Assembly: GCA_029945375.1 (NCBI GenBank)
Contig: CM057070.1
Coordinates: forward strand, 1-64,000
From: Agaricus subrufescens
Taxonomy: Eukaryota > Basidiomycota > Agaricomycetes > Agaricales > Agaricaceae
DNA length: 64,000 nucleotides
Direction: 5' to 3'
Positions 32,520 through 44,404 of the stretch are shown here, in pieces. Position numbers and translations under genes: made by a program. The notes below the pieces were generated by a model, which worked only from the letters and a program-made list of their open reading frames with translations, made no database searches and had not been told where the DNA came from. Position 1 is the stretch's first letter. Each line of letters starts with the position of its first letter.

Positions 32520-34542
32520 AAAGTATCTAATTTAGGTTTCTGTCATCCTATTTATTCGGCTTGTAAAGTGTTAAGTATATTTGATAAATATGCCAGTGAG
32601 TTAAGTGTAGGGGGGGGGGGGTATAAATTTAGTGCAGTTACCTATGTTAACAGAACCTAGAAAAATAGATAATAAAGGAGTTTATTACCCTTACATAAAT
32701 CTGGATACAACAAATCTTCAATTATTTGAAGGAGGTTTAATTAAACCTAAATTTAATCAGAGATTAAAAACAGTAGGTAGTAATAAATTATATGAAAGTA
32801 TTGATTATTTAAATAGTATAAAGTTTAAAATTAATACAAATATGCTAGATTTTATACTACAGGAATGGAATAATTCTAATTCTGTAATATTTAACGGTAA
32901 TAATGTCTATCAACCTATTTTATATACAGATTCTAAAGAAATTAAACTTAATAAAACAGCAAGTAATTCTAAATACAACTTATATAGTAATATCATTACA
33001 ATAGCTACTTTATATAAAGATAAAGAATTCTATTTACCCGTGTTTGTTGATTTTAGAGGTAGAGTCTATCCATTAAGTAATTATATTAGCTATCAAGGAG
33101 GAGATCTAGGGAGATCATTACTATTATTCGCTGAAAAATAAGCAGAAAAATTAAACAAGACAGGTATTGAAAGCTTAAATATTTATATAGCCAACTTAGC
33201 TGGATATGATAAATTACCATGGAATTAAAGATTAACAAAAGTTGATGGTATTGTAATTGAATTTTTAGAGTCATGTAAACTTTCTAGCGGAGGGATCAAA
33301 TATATTGAAGATAATATAGATAAATTATCTGAGCCATTCCAATTTATTAGTATTATGTTCGCTAAAGCATCTACCCATTATATTCCTAATATTCCTATCT
33401 CGAACCCTGTTTTTGTTTTTGATGCTAGCTGTAGTGGATTACAACACATTGCATCCTTAACATTAGAAAAAGAATTGGCAAGAAATGTTAATGTGTATCG
33501 TAATAGTAAAGACTCTTCAAATGATTACCCTCAAGATTTTTACTTATATGCATTAGATAAAGTTAGAGAAAATTTATTGTTATCGGAAATAGAAGGTTTA
33601 AGAGATGTAAAGTTAAGTAGAAAAATGATTAAGAGATCTGTTATGACTATACCCTACAACATATCATTGACCGGAGTTGGTGAACAGCTAATGGAATATT
33701 TACAAAAACATTGGGAATATAAGTACAGATATGTTAAAGTACCCGGTAATGCTACCTACTCAGGGAATACTTTATACCTAACACCACAACAATTTGGTCA
33801 TTTAACTAAAATAGTATACTTTGTAGTAACAAAAGAGTTACCTTCATTAAGATCATTATCTGATTACTTTAATCAAATGTTAGATATCTTTATTGAATTA
33901 GGTTTACCTGTTACATGGATAACTCCTTCAGGATTAAAGATTAACTATACAAATATTAAGTTTGAATCAAGAAAAATTAAAGCTAAAATATCGAAAACAA
34001 GTAAGATAGCAACTATTAAATTACCTACAGATTCAATTGATAAATTAAGTATGAAAAGATCGTTTATGCCTAATTTTATTCATTCATTGGATTCATCTAA
34101 TGTTCATATGCTGATAATTAGTATGTCTGAAAAATCATTACCTTTATATATTGTACATGATTGTATTGCTGGAACACCTAACAATATGAATATTTTGGAA
34201 AAACTAGTTAAAAGTGCATTCATAAACATTTACTTTAGTGATGATGGTTATTTATTAAAACTACATAGACATTTTGTAACAACTATCGTAAGTGCTACTG
34301 ATTCTTATATGCCTATTGTGTTAACCGATAATGGAGAATTAGCTTCAATCTCAAATAATGAATATAGTAATAATTCTAAAGAATCAAATCTAATTTCTAA
34401 TTGCAAGGTTGAAAAAGTTATAGATAGAAATACTCAAAAAGTTATTACAATACCTTCACTACTTGTAGGGTACTTGGAAAAAAATAAAGAATTAAAACAA
34501 TTTATTAAAGGTTTATTCAATTCTAATTACTTTATAGGATAA
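32520..34542 (+). pseudogene. rpo: Plasmid single-subunit RNA polymerase, truncated and broken
   Basis: A T7-like RNA polymerase of linear plasmids. From 32632 the frame reads QLPMLTEPRK, then FVDFRGRVYPLSNY, VFDASCSGLQHIASL (motif A), RKMIKRSVMTIPYN (motif B), FMPNFIHSLDSSNVHM and YIVHDCIA (motif C, His-Asp). Two in-frame TAA codons interrupt it, at 33139-33141 and 33226-33228, with clear coding sequence around both. Upstream coding-like sequence (SIFDKYASELSVGG) is linked only by changing the G12 run at 32610-32621. The N-terminal domain is missing beyond 32520. The two TAA codons are not in homopolymers, so true loss of function is likely. Confidence 0.82.
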
Positions 34543-34559
34543 TTTAATTATTGATTCTA

Positions 34560-37500
34560 GTTAATAAGGCTTTTCTATTTTATTCTGATTTAAGTCCTTT
34601 TACCTTAGTTTTAAGATTAATAATTTCTAAAATTAAAGATTTCCAGTTTACATTAAACACAGTTTTTCAGTAGTAATCTTATTACCTTTAGCTAATTCAA
34701 CATAATCGTTATAAGTTAATTTACTTGCATTGATACCACTAGCTTTTTAAAAAATTCATTTGTAACACAGTCTTCGTAGCAGTACAATTTAGGCTTAATG
34801 ATAATCCCATTTTTAAATTTATGTTCTAATTTCCATTGAACTAATTCTTTACCTATTAATTGATCTTCTAAAGGTTTCTTAAAATTAAACTATCGGTATT
34901 ACTTGCAATAGCTAAGTTATCTTTAATATTTTTTAAAGGATTTATGGATACTCTAGCATAAGCAGAAATCATGGCTGAGATCTGAACTGCTGAAGGTAAA
35001 CCTCTATCTTTAGTTAATTTAGGTTCTAGATTATCTTATAATAATAATTTATATTGATCAGCATATAGTTTTCTTAATTTTTCATTTATTCTTGGACCTG
35101 TTCTATTTAAAAATAAATCATCCGATAATTCAGTGAAATAATTATAATGATATTTCTCTATTATTTAATCCGTAGCTTTTTTATCCTGTAATCTATTAGA
35201 TTATTCTTGTTCTCTTTGACCGAATTTACCGTAAGTAGAATTTAAGTTTAATTTTGCAATATTTTTATAAAAACTATCTGTTGCTGTATCTTTAATTTAA
35301 TAAAATTTATCTACAAAAGGACCAAATAATTCATTAGCACCACAAGCATTAGGGAAATTAACTCCACAAAGAATTTCTGCTTTGTATACATAATCAATAC
35401 CCTGATTTAAATCTACTGTTGAAATGAATTAATAGAATACCTCTCTTGGACAAGATACTGATCCTTCTTCATGTCTTTGTTTTAGGAATAAATTAGGTAA
35501 CACATATCTGCTTGGAAGTGTAAATTTAGCAAATACAAATCCTAAGCTATAGTATTCTAATAGAGTATTATTACTGAATACGGGGTTACCGGTAGGCATA
35601 GGAGGTTACATAGCACAGGGGAATTGATAATTCATATCATAATGGTACCCTTCATTAATAGATCTATCCGGATTATCAACAAAAATATTACTATTACCTC
35701 CTAAATAAGCATGTCTGATAAAATTTTCAAATGGCCCTTTAATCACTTTAATGGCATGTTCATTTTCTCTGTGACCCTTTCCAAATATTGCTAAAGCTAA
35801 ACTAGTTAATGTGCTAAAACTAGTTATACTAAATCCGTTTTTATCATAGTAGTGTAAACTACTGTTATCCATAGCTTCTAATAATTCCATTACATCAGAT
35901 TTGAAATATTCTAGACATTCTTTTTTTGTTTTTATGTATCGGGTAAATTATTGTAGTATTTAAGTTTACTTTCAGTGATTTGATGTTCATCTAAGTAATA
36001 TTTGATTTCAGGTTTAGGACTTACATAACTTAAATTATGTTCATTAACAAATTTATGCGGGAATATACCTTTTGTAATTTTACAATTAAATGTTTTAGCA
36101 ATTTGTCTAATGATGTAGGAACCATTTTTATACTATCCTTTAATTTAACATTTATTTTTCTTTTTGTATCAGTTAATTTAATGGAAAGTATATCATTTCA
36201 CTTCCATTGGCCTTATTATAGTATACAATATTATTTTTACTAATGACTTCAATATAAATATAGAATCGAATCTTCCTAGATTGTGTGCATATAAAGTATA
36301 CCCATTTCTTTTTGTCTTATCCAAGTAAATATAATCGAATAAATCAAGGAATAATTTATTATATCATCATCATTATTTAAACCTGTATTAGGCTCAATGA
36401 AGTAATGTTTATAGTATACTGTTTGTAAGGCTACCCCCTCCTGCATAAACACTATGAGTTCCTAAACCGCCATATTCCGGATCGCTCCCATAAGTTTCTA
36501 AATCAATAGCACCAAATTTAGTTTTATGATTCTTTTCAGTATAACCCTTAATCTTATCAGGGAAGTTATATAAAATTTTCCTCAATATAAATTTACCCTT
36601 ATCATTATGAAATTTAAGTTCACCTACCTCTCAGGTAATTTTAATCTCACCTATAGAAACATCGGTCCATTTAGCATATATATCTATTTATCTTTATTCC
36701 AGAAAGTTAGAGTATTTTTCCTTGTCTTACAATCTCCAATACATACAACTCTCTTATGAGTAGAAATATCAAATACAAAATAAAGTTAATTATCCTGACT
36801 AAAAGTAGTAGGCGAAATTTATACACAGTAACCTTAAGATTAGGAGCTAAATCTTTAATAAACTCAGATAATTCATTATTATTATTATAAACATCTAACA
36901 TAGTGATACAACTAAAACTAGGAAAATCTTTAACGTAATTATTAACTTTACCAATTTTAATAATTTTAAAAACTTTATTCAATTTACTTTGACTAGTTAA
37001 ATATTCCTTAGCTTGATCTCTTACTATATCCTCTACAATATCTTTTCTTAAAGCAAAATCAACTAATTTAAAATAATCCATATGACTCATCCAATCCCTC
37101 CATATTACACTTAATCTACAACTATCAGCATCAACATTATATTCGTGTAGAATTTTATTTATTCCGTTTATAACGTTAACTGAGATTATTATAACATTAG
37201 TATCTAACGTTACATACATAGATTTCATAGGCGTTAAACCTGAAACTCTTACATCGGTAATATAATCTAACTGAAATAACAAACTATACCCTCTATTTAC
37301 CTTAAATTTAACAAACAACTAAAAAAAAACATCTTGTAATCTATCTTCACTTAATAAAGTCAATAAATCCCCTAGTACAGTTCTATTTTCATATGATTTA
37401 AACCCTCTTGTAACTTTTGAAATCTTCTTCGCGTATACAGAGTCTAAGTTTTTATTTTTATCTTTAACGATTTTATCTATTTGTTTTCTTAATCTTATTA

Positions 37501-37823
37501 TTACCAGAATTCATATTATTATTATTAAGTGTAATATCAAATAATTTATTATTATTGGTCTGGTTAAAACATTCTTCCACCTTAATAGAATAATCTATAA
37601 CCACCTCCTGTGTGTTATTTATTTAATCGGTTAATTTATTATTATTGTTACTATTTCTACTAGAAATCTTAGTATGTATAAATTTAATATCACTAATACC
37701 TGCAGCTCTTCCATAAAAATTTTTATTTAATCCTCCTCTACCAAGGTTATTGTTGATACCCAAAAACATAGCATATAAATTATATGTCATCAAATAGGTC
37801 AAAAAACAAAAGTAATTACTCAT
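34560..37823 (-). pseudogene. dpo: Second plasmid DNA polymerase, heavily degraded
   Basis: Pieces in the right order on the minus strand: an Asn-rich frame (37623-37823) and frame 36707-37318, probably N-terminal; AIDLETYGSD (Exo I) near 36500; a frame 35606-35890 with FENFIRHAYLGGNSNIF and YHYDMNYQFPCAM (motif A region); LNSTYGKFGQ (motif B) near 35240; and NTDSLILRN (motif C) near 34880. Many stops and frame changes separate them. It is tail-to-tail with the rpo gene, the layout usual on fungal linear plasmids, so these two may be one integrated plasmid. Confidence 0.7.
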
Positions 37824-38515
37824 GATAAATTAGTATTTAAATTACCCCTCCCACCCCTTTTTCTTAGCTATTTTTAAAAGCATCTAATTTATTATTTTCT
37901 AAAAAAGATAGTTACAAAATGAAAAAGCATGTACAATAAAAAATACTCTATATTTGATTACAACAACCATTATTTCGAAAGCAGTATTTGGTTGGATAAT
38001 TTGAAAAAACAAAAACAAAAAAGAATCGGTTTAGTAGGCGCTTTTCTTACTTTGGAAGATACTCAAAACAAATATCTAGTGAAAAAAGAAATAAGGCAAA
38101 TGAAATAATAAAAACAAAGAAAACTGGGACGATTTAACTGAAATTTAAAAAGAGGCTATAACTGAAAGAGTTAAAAATCGGCTGAAAGAAGCTATTTTAA
38201 GGATGCTGGTATAATTTAGTTAATTTTTGGATTAAACAATATTTGGTGAGTTATTATAAATTGGTTTTTATAAAATTTCCTAAGGTTAAAAATTTTTTCT
38301 TTAGTGTTCTATTTCTAATGTTAAGTGACAAACAAATAATATTTTTGTAGTCTCTAGTATATGAGGGTTAAATTTGTGCTTCAACTTCTTAATAAGGTTT
38401 ATGAAATTATTCTTCATCTTATATTGGGATTCTTTACTGGCAACCTTTAGATTAGGGGAAGGGGTACAAAGGAGTAATAAAACTCCCCTATTTTTATAAA
38501 AAGGGTTGTTCCATT
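37824..38515. other. Spacer in the plasmid island
   Basis: AT-rich, with stop-filled frames and no family recognised. It leads into a decayed cob fragment. Confidence 0.45.
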
Positions 38516-38692
38516 GGCTACAAAGAAAATTTCTACTAGACCTATAAATGGAACTAATAATAAGAACCAGGCAGAATCGTTCTAAGGATAAGAATTCTAC
38601 AATTAAATAAGGCAAATTTAAGAAAAGGTCTGAAGGTTGAACCTCTTATTCTACTTGTATCAACTAAAATTAATATTTATCCAAACATAGCG
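38516..38692 (-). pseudogene. Decayed copy of the cob 3' exon
   Basis: The minus strand matches the last exon of cob (51226-51593) in several blocks: ATGTTTGG, GTTGATACAAGTAGAATAAG, AGGTTCAAC, CCTGGTTCTTA and TTCCATTTATAGGTCTAGTA. Substitutions are scattered, and the middle of the exon (the part encoding [19 protein letters not shown]) is deleted. It cannot encode cytochrome b. Confidence 0.8.
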
Positions 38693-38900
38693 TTAGCTCA
38701 AAGTAGTGACAGAGGAGAAAATTAAATCAACCTTTCATAGTGAGGTTACAAAAAATATCTAATTATAAGCTCAGACTAACAAGAATATTTAAGAAAATAA
38801 TTAGGCTTTTTATAGTAATTATAAATTTTAGCTTTTCTTGTAAATTTTTTTGTTTTTGAGATATTACAAGTGGCACTAATAATATTTTAACCTTTTGTTT

Positions 38901-40259
38901 TTAAAATATAAAATGTAACTCGATAAACAGAGCTAAATAGAATATTAGATGAAAAATTTCCCATTTTAGAATTTGATACCTGTATTCTTTTTTTAAGTGG
39001 CTTACCATTTGAGAATATTTGAACAGGGATTTTATAGAAGAAGGTAAAAATTTAATGTTTTTATAAATTAATATCTGTTTTTTAAATAAATATACTAAAA
39101 CTAATTTACTTGATTCATGTAATATTGCCGAAGATATACCTATGTAAAAGTAATATTTCCAAAAATTTGAAGAGAATATAAGCGTTATAATATTATTTAA
39201 ACCCCACAATTTAATTGAAATTAATATAATTAAAATTAATAAAATTATAAATTTAAACCAGTTTGGTATTTTATTTCTAATTTTCAACCATTTTGGTAAT
39301 TTCTGACCAATTTTAGTTAAAATGGCAAAAAATAAAACACTTTGCTTTTCTACACTTGAATCTGTTATTTCTATAGCAGTTAACAAAAAGTTTAAAACAG
39401 ATAAAATCAAAATATCCTTTAAAACTAAAACTAACTTACTTAAACCTACTAACATAAATGGAGCAGCGATAAATACAACAAAAACTAATTGCAGTTTTCT
39501 TTTTAGTCCTTCAGTATATGTGCCTATTCTACCTATATATCTAGAATAAGGTATATTGTATATATAACTAAGATAAATTTTTAACATAAAACCATAATTT
39601 AAAGCCAAAACTGCCATAAAAAAAGGGTGATTATTAAAATTACCGAAAACCTCTTCCATATTATAATTTTGGGTTAATGTAACGAATTGATTTACAGTCA
39701 TTTTTCCAAATTCTTCAAAAGGTTTACAGGTTGAACCACCTAATAAAAAGTATTTTAGTCCTGCTCGAGTTGAAGATTCTGAATCTCTATATAATGTAGA
39801 TAAAACATTAATATAAAGAGAAATTAAATCAAAACTAGAGATTAATAAACAGGAACCTAAACAACTAAATAAAACAACTAAAGAATAGTCTTGCTCGTAG
39901 CTAGTTGTTACTGCATTACTATTATTTGTAGCGAAGCTAGTATTTGTTAAATTAGCATTTCTACTTATAAAAAGGTTAGGGGCGATTACGGCTAAATTAG
40001 GCCATGAGATTAAGATTAAAGAACTTATTAACAATATAAAAGATTCTATTAATAAGGATATTTGGGTGATTTGGAATAATCCACTATATAGACCTATACC
40101 TGATCCAATTGACTGAATATAAAAAGTATTTAAGTTTAATACTCCGGCATATAAAAAAAGTATAGCAGATATTCTAGCAAAATAAATTGAAGATAAATTT
40201 CTATTAAAAAAAGGTAGGGCTTTAGCCACTATTAAAATTAAGATGGATGTAAAAATCAT
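38901..40259 (-). CDS. Chimaera: nad2 N-terminus fused to a plasmid-like membrane protein
   Basis: A 452-codon uninterrupted frame. Its first 152 residues are identical to nad2, including the start. A net loss of 27 bases removes nine codons in frame, and 24 more nad2 residues follow (VLSTLYRDSESSTRAG to FLLGG). From about residue 177 the sequence is unrelated to nad2: STCKPFEEFGKMTVNQF, then at least five hydrophobic segments (for example FIILLILIILISIKLWGL) to the end at LFIELHFIF. That part resembles the membrane ORFs of the plasmid island. Identity to nad2 implies a recent duplication. It carries 36 bases of nad2 upstream sequence with one copy of the 26-nt repeat. No function can be stated; an open chimaera of a respiratory gene with membrane helices recalls plant CMS genes only by analogy. 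Confidence 0.8.
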   Translation of the reverse strand: MIFTSILILIVAKALPFFNRNLSSIYFARISAILFLYAGVLNLNTFYIQSIGSGIGLYSGLFQITQISLLIESFILLISSLILISWPNLAVIAPNLFISRNANLTNTSFATNNSNAVTTSYEQDYSLVVLFSCLGSCLLISSFDLISLYINVLSTLYRDSESSTRAGLKYFLLGGSTCKPFEEFGKMTVNQFVTLTQNYNMEEVFGNFNNHPFFMAVLALNYGFMLKIYLSYIYNIPYSRYIGRIGTYTEGLKRKLQLVFVVFIAAPFMLVGLSKLVLVLKDILILSVLNFLLTAIEITDSSVEKQSVLFFAILTKIGQKLPKWLKIRNKIPNWFKFIILLILIILISIKLWGLNNIITLIFSSNFWKYYFYIGISSAILHESSKLVLVYLFKKQILIYKNIKFLPSSIKSLFKYSQMVSHLKKEYRYQILKWEIFHLIFYLALFIELHFIF

Positions 40260-40295
40260 AGCTTTCAGCTATCTCTCTTTGAGATTCAAATTATT
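39734..40295 (-). repeat. Inverted duplicate of the nad2 5' region
   Basis: Reverse complement of 4887-5475, identical by eye apart from one deletion in which 28 bases are replaced by 1 (after CTTTATATTA). The left break is within GGTGGTT; the right break is at AATAATTTG, where both flanks differ. Confidence 0.92.
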
Positions 40296-40740
40296 TTATA
40301 CTGGGAATGCTACTGATATCTTTATTCCTACTAATAATACTAATGAATTGGTTTATTGCTATGATGTAAATTATTTATATCCTTCAGTAATGGCTAACTT
40401 CCCAATGCCTGTTGGTAAACCAACATATTTTGAGGGAGATATTAGAAAAATAAATCCTGATTCATTTGGTTTCTTTTATTGAAAGATCACAACTCCCGAA
40501 AATTTAATTTATTCTATTTTGCATACTCAATGTAAAAACTAATTCAGGATTGAGAACTGTTGCTGCATTGGGAACAAACAAAGATATGTTATTCTCTCCT
40601 AAAATAGATAGTTCAATAAAATTAGGATATCAAAAATATTATGGGGATATACTTTTGAAAAACTCGACTAGGAAACATCTTACAGGATCCAAAGGTAAAC
40701 TTTTATCTACTATCCAGTTTGAAATTAAAGAAAAATAAGC
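40296..40740 (+). pseudogene. dpo: DNA polymerase fragment around motif A
   Basis: Starts abruptly at the nad2 duplicate and reads LFYTGNATDIFIPTNNTNEL, then YCYDVNYLYPSVMANFPMPV (motif A), then GKPTYFEGDI. These are nearly the same words as in the polymerase at 30781-31950. It then breaks into several frames (VAALGTNKDMLFSP at about 40560-40600). A degraded partial copy of that gene or a close relative. Confidence 0.75.
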
Positions 40741-41349
40741 AAAACTATCCAAGCCTAATAAATTATTACAGTAAATATAAGTTAAAAAAATTTCAATAAA
40801 AATTCAAATATAATTAAGTATTGTTTAAATTTAGCTAAATTTGTAGAACTACTCCATTTAAAATTAAAGTGAATATATTTCGTGAAACCATACAAACTCG
40901 TGCATTTTTTAAAAAAGCAAAGTTATTTAAAATAATTTTACAAATGTAATAATAACTGTGTTAAAGTAATTCATAGTATTATGCTATTGCTATTTGATTT
41001 TGTCAAATAAAAAAGGGTTAAAAACTCTGTCTTTATAAAACTAAACTAAACTTAAAATAGTCGCTTAAATTATTACTAATGTTAATTCCGTTTCCTATAC
41101 TATATAATTATACCCCTTAACTACTTTAATATAAAACTAATATCGAAAATATCTTTAGTGTTTTATAAGATATTTATATTTTGTTATTTTACAGGATTTA
41201 AGTAAGAGTCAGATTATACAGAATAAATAGATCAACTAGGCATAGTAAAGATCTTTTAAAGAGTTGTAAGATGGAGTTGAAAAGTGCGTGCTTAACAGGA
41301 TTAAAAAGAAAAGGGGTATTAAAATATTTCCTAATTTTCAAAGTTGAAA
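40741..41349. other. Spacer downstream of atp9
   Basis: AT-rich with no recognised gene. It lies on the 3' side of atp9 (minus strand). Confidence 0.5.
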
Positions 41350-41636
<287 letters not shown>

Positions 41637-41819
41637 TAAAAAAGACTTCTTTTAGGAAAAAGGTTTAATAGTTGCATCTTTAATTGATTTCACCTAATTT
41701 ATTACTGCCTAAATTTATTAGATAATTTTATCTTAAATTAGTTAAACCGAGTTTATCAAATCCAGAAGGTTTACAGTAAAATCTAAAGTAATAAGTTTTG
41801 ACTAGTATCAACTAAATTA

Positions 41820-42075
41820 CCTATAACTCAAGTATTCTTTAACACAAAAATATTCCCTCAAATTAGCTAAATTATGAATATAAATTTTATGCTTATTATA
41901 TTTAAATCTACATAAAGATAAAATACAATCTTGAATCATTTCTGTAGGAGAATTATAATCTGTAGAAAAGAAACTTTTACTAATTTTACCATCGAAATAT
42001 GAAATTAAATAAAATATATTAATATTATCAACTAATTTAGTTTAAACATCTAAGGTAATAAATTTAATTTTAACT
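41820..42075 (-). pseudogene. dpo: DNA polymerase exonuclease-domain fragment
   Basis: The minus strand reads FITLDV-stop-T (an Exo I motif, TLD-E-T, with the acidic codon replaced by TAA), DGKISKSFFSTDYNSPTEMI, and IYIHNLANL followed by a frame change (Exo II-like Y-x-H-N-L). These are the parts missing from the polymerase at 30781-32512. It is a short, non-functional piece. Confidence 0.6.
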
Positions 42076-42334
42076 AATTTGTGCTTCTAACCACGAGACT
42101 ATATTTTATGTTCAGCATTAGGTAGTCACCCTAACCTTGAGAATATCTTCAGTCTCAATTTGAGATCGTAAGTAAGAAAGGACAAAATCAAAATTTATCC
42201 TCTCTATAAAAGTCTTCCACAAAAATAAACAGACATGTGGTGTACCCCCCAATATTGTTGGATGGGATAAGATTGTTGGGGGGTTGTTTTATTTTTTTCA
42301 ATTTTCTTTCTTTTTTTATAAGAAATACGTAAAA
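42076..42334. other. 3' region of the 403-aa ORF
   Basis: Contains the GC-rich hairpin (42244-42284) and AT-rich flanks. No other feature seen. Confidence 0.5.
42244..42284 (-). terminator. GC-rich hairpin 3' of the membrane ORF
   Basis: ACCCCCCAA and TTGGGGGGT form a perfect 9-bp stem around a 23-nt loop, 50 bases after the stop of the 42335-43546 ORF. It contains the C6 motif seen after other genes, but here as an inverted repeat. A terminator or RNA-end role is inference. Confidence 0.45.
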
Positions 42335-43546
42335 CTACTTTTTTTTTAAAATATTATACACAATTATAAAACTATCTATATTTTCGTTTAAATAAAAAAG
42401 GAAAAATAAATTTGTAATTTTTAGTAATATTAATGTTATTAATAATAATACCATTGCATAATTACTATACTTAGCAGAAGCATTAATTATGGAATTTATT
42501 TTAATTTCTTTGTCTGAAATTTCAACTTTGTTTTTTACAAAATAACTTAATATTTTTATTATAAGAATTTTTAATTTAGGATTTATAATTACTCTTAATA
42601 AAATAAAAAACATACTGATCATTAAACTCAATTCTAGGCTATTAAAAATTAATAAACTGTCTAACATAGATAGTAAAGGTATTTCACTTTCATTTGGAGA
42701 GGGTATAAATCCACCTCCTTGTACATCAGAAGGAGAATTAGGCCCTTTGTTATCTGAAGGATTTAGGGTAGAAGTTGAAACTTCTTTTGTATTATTACTG
42801 ATACTTTGAATTCCTTTTATTGCTCCATAAGTACCACCTGCTACTGCAGTAGATGTAGTTATTGCAGCCATTACCATTGGACCTACACCTTTTTGAATTG
42901 CTTGTGTTGCAACTTTACATCCAACTCTACCTCCAGTTGCAATTGCTACCCCTTCAGGAGTATGTTCGATTGCAATTTTTCCTAAATTTTCACAAAATGA
43001 TTTACTTGCTTCACTTATTGTTTCGGCACCTTCCTTGAAATTCTCTGAAGCTTTTTGAATAGAATCTGAAATGTGATTTAAGCTGTCTATACCTTTTTCA
43101 ACTAGTTTTATGTAATTTTCATCACCAGCTTTGTTTATGCTATCTTTTGGTTCATTAGTTAAACCTGCACCTTTCTGTTCTGATTGAGCTTGTTCAGCAG
43201 CGTTAGTAATTTTGCTAGTATCTTCACAGTATATTGTTTCTAATATTTGAAAATCTAATAAATATAAACCTAAAGTAATCATTCCTACTATTTTTATAAT
43301 GACACTTAATATTTTAATTAATTTATTTTTAGAAAGTTTAGATATTAAATTAAAGTTTTTAATAATCCAATGTAAACTGAAAGCTATTAAGTAAGTATAA
43401 TACAATTTTATATTAAAATAACTTGCAATTGTAATTATTATTAAAACAAAGAATATTTGAAAGATAGTATCAAAAATTTCAATGATGATACTAGGTAAAG
43501 ATAAGAAAACTGTTTTTATTTTTAATAAAGATTTAATTAATTTCAC
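42335..43546 (-). CDS. Plasmid-type membrane protein ORF (403 aa)
   Basis: Intact frame with no recognised function. N-terminal helices (IIIEIFDTIFQIFFVLIIIT, KIVGMITLGLYLLDF) lead to ILETIYCEDTS. A polar middle of about 100 residues may form a coiled coil (LVEKGIDSLNHISDSIQKAS). A Gly/Ala-rich hydrophobic segment follows (MVMAAITTSTAVAGGTYGAI), then a Ser/Pro/Gly linker and a C-terminal membrane domain (MLDSLLIFNSLELSLMISMF, NYAMVLLLITLILLKI). The ORFs at 29194 and 3257 share parts of this layout. It is the longest intact member in the window. Plasmid origin is inferred from its polymerase-gene neighbours. Confidence 0.68.
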   Translation of the reverse strand: MKLIKSLLKIKTVFLSLPSIIIEIFDTIFQIFFVLIIITIASYFNIKLYYTYLIAFSLHWIIKNFNLISKLSKNKLIKILSVIIKIVGMITLGLYLLDFQILETIYCEDTSKITNAAEQAQSEQKGAGLTNEPKDSINKAGDENYIKLVEKGIDSLNHISDSIQKASENFKEGAETISEASKSFCENLGKIAIEHTPEGVAIATGGRVGCKVATQAIQKGVGPMVMAAITTSTAVAGGTYGAIKGIQSISNNTKEVSTSTLNPSDNKGPNSPSDVQGGGFIPSPNESEIPLLSMLDSLLIFNSLELSLMISMFFILLRVIINPKLKILIIKILSYFVKNKVEISDKEIKINSIINASAKYSNYAMVLLLITLILLKITNLFFLFYLNENIDSFIIVYNILKKK

Positions 43547-44332
43547 TTTTGTTTGTTTTTATAGTCAGGTTCTAATTAAAAGAACTACCTATGTTATTGC
43601 TTTCATATTATATTTTGTGTAAATTATATTCAGCTTTAACTTACATACTAACTTGATGAAACAAATTATATGCTATTAATGAGGTATTGAGGTATAGGTT
43701 CCTATCTAATAGGATTATGTGATGCGACTTCTTAAAAGCCCTTACTGGAGATCCAGCTCTTCGTCATGGTTAAAATAATACAGCTTTTAATAATGTACGG
43801 AGTGGAGCAACAGATAAATATTTAGGCTTCGCTAGTGGATTTTTAAAAAATAAATAGTATAGATATAAAGCTTATTATTATTATTATTATTATTATTAAT
43901 TAGTAATAAGATTAAAATTAAAGATGTTAAGATTAAAAAATATATTAAGTAAACCCCAGTTTCGTTATTTATCTATTTAAGTGTATTTTTAAAAACTAAG
44001 CTATTTTGGGTCTTTATAATGGTAATAGAGATAGGAAGAATTAATATACTAGCTATTATATGTATTAATAATAAAGTTATCATTTTTGAAATCTGTAAAA
44101 AACAGAAATATTCTCTAAGAAAAGAAGAATATCAAAAATTCCGCATTTCTCAAAAAAATAAAAATTTTAGAAAATTATAAAAAATATAAATTTGATTAAA
44201 AAGTATAAATGCTTCTTCATAGGTATTATATAGATTTTTTACTTTGTAAAAATAAAATTAAATAGAAAAAATTCCCCTCTATCTACTTCATAGCAAAGGC
44301 TGATTAAAGTCCTAGTAAATAGCAAGGTTGAA
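43547..44332. other. Spacer with TTA microsatellite
   Basis: About nine TTA units at 43872-43899. The rest is AT-rich with no recognised gene. Confidence 0.5.
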
Positions 44333-44404
44333 TGCCCCGGGGGAGAATTGAACTTCCATATCTATATCTTCAGTATAGCGCTTTGACCACTAAGCAACCG
44401 AGGC
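44333..44404 (-). tRNA. trnF: tRNA-Phe (GAA)
   Basis: Minus-strand cloverleaf with acceptor GCCTCGG/CCGGGGC, anticodon stem CTATA/TATAG around CTGAAGA (anticodon GAA), and a T arm containing AGTTCAATTCT. Confidence 0.92.

Noticed and set aside
38301..38615. A 104-codon minus-strand frame
   Set aside because: Overlaps the decayed cob fragment in a different frame; not a gene in its own right.
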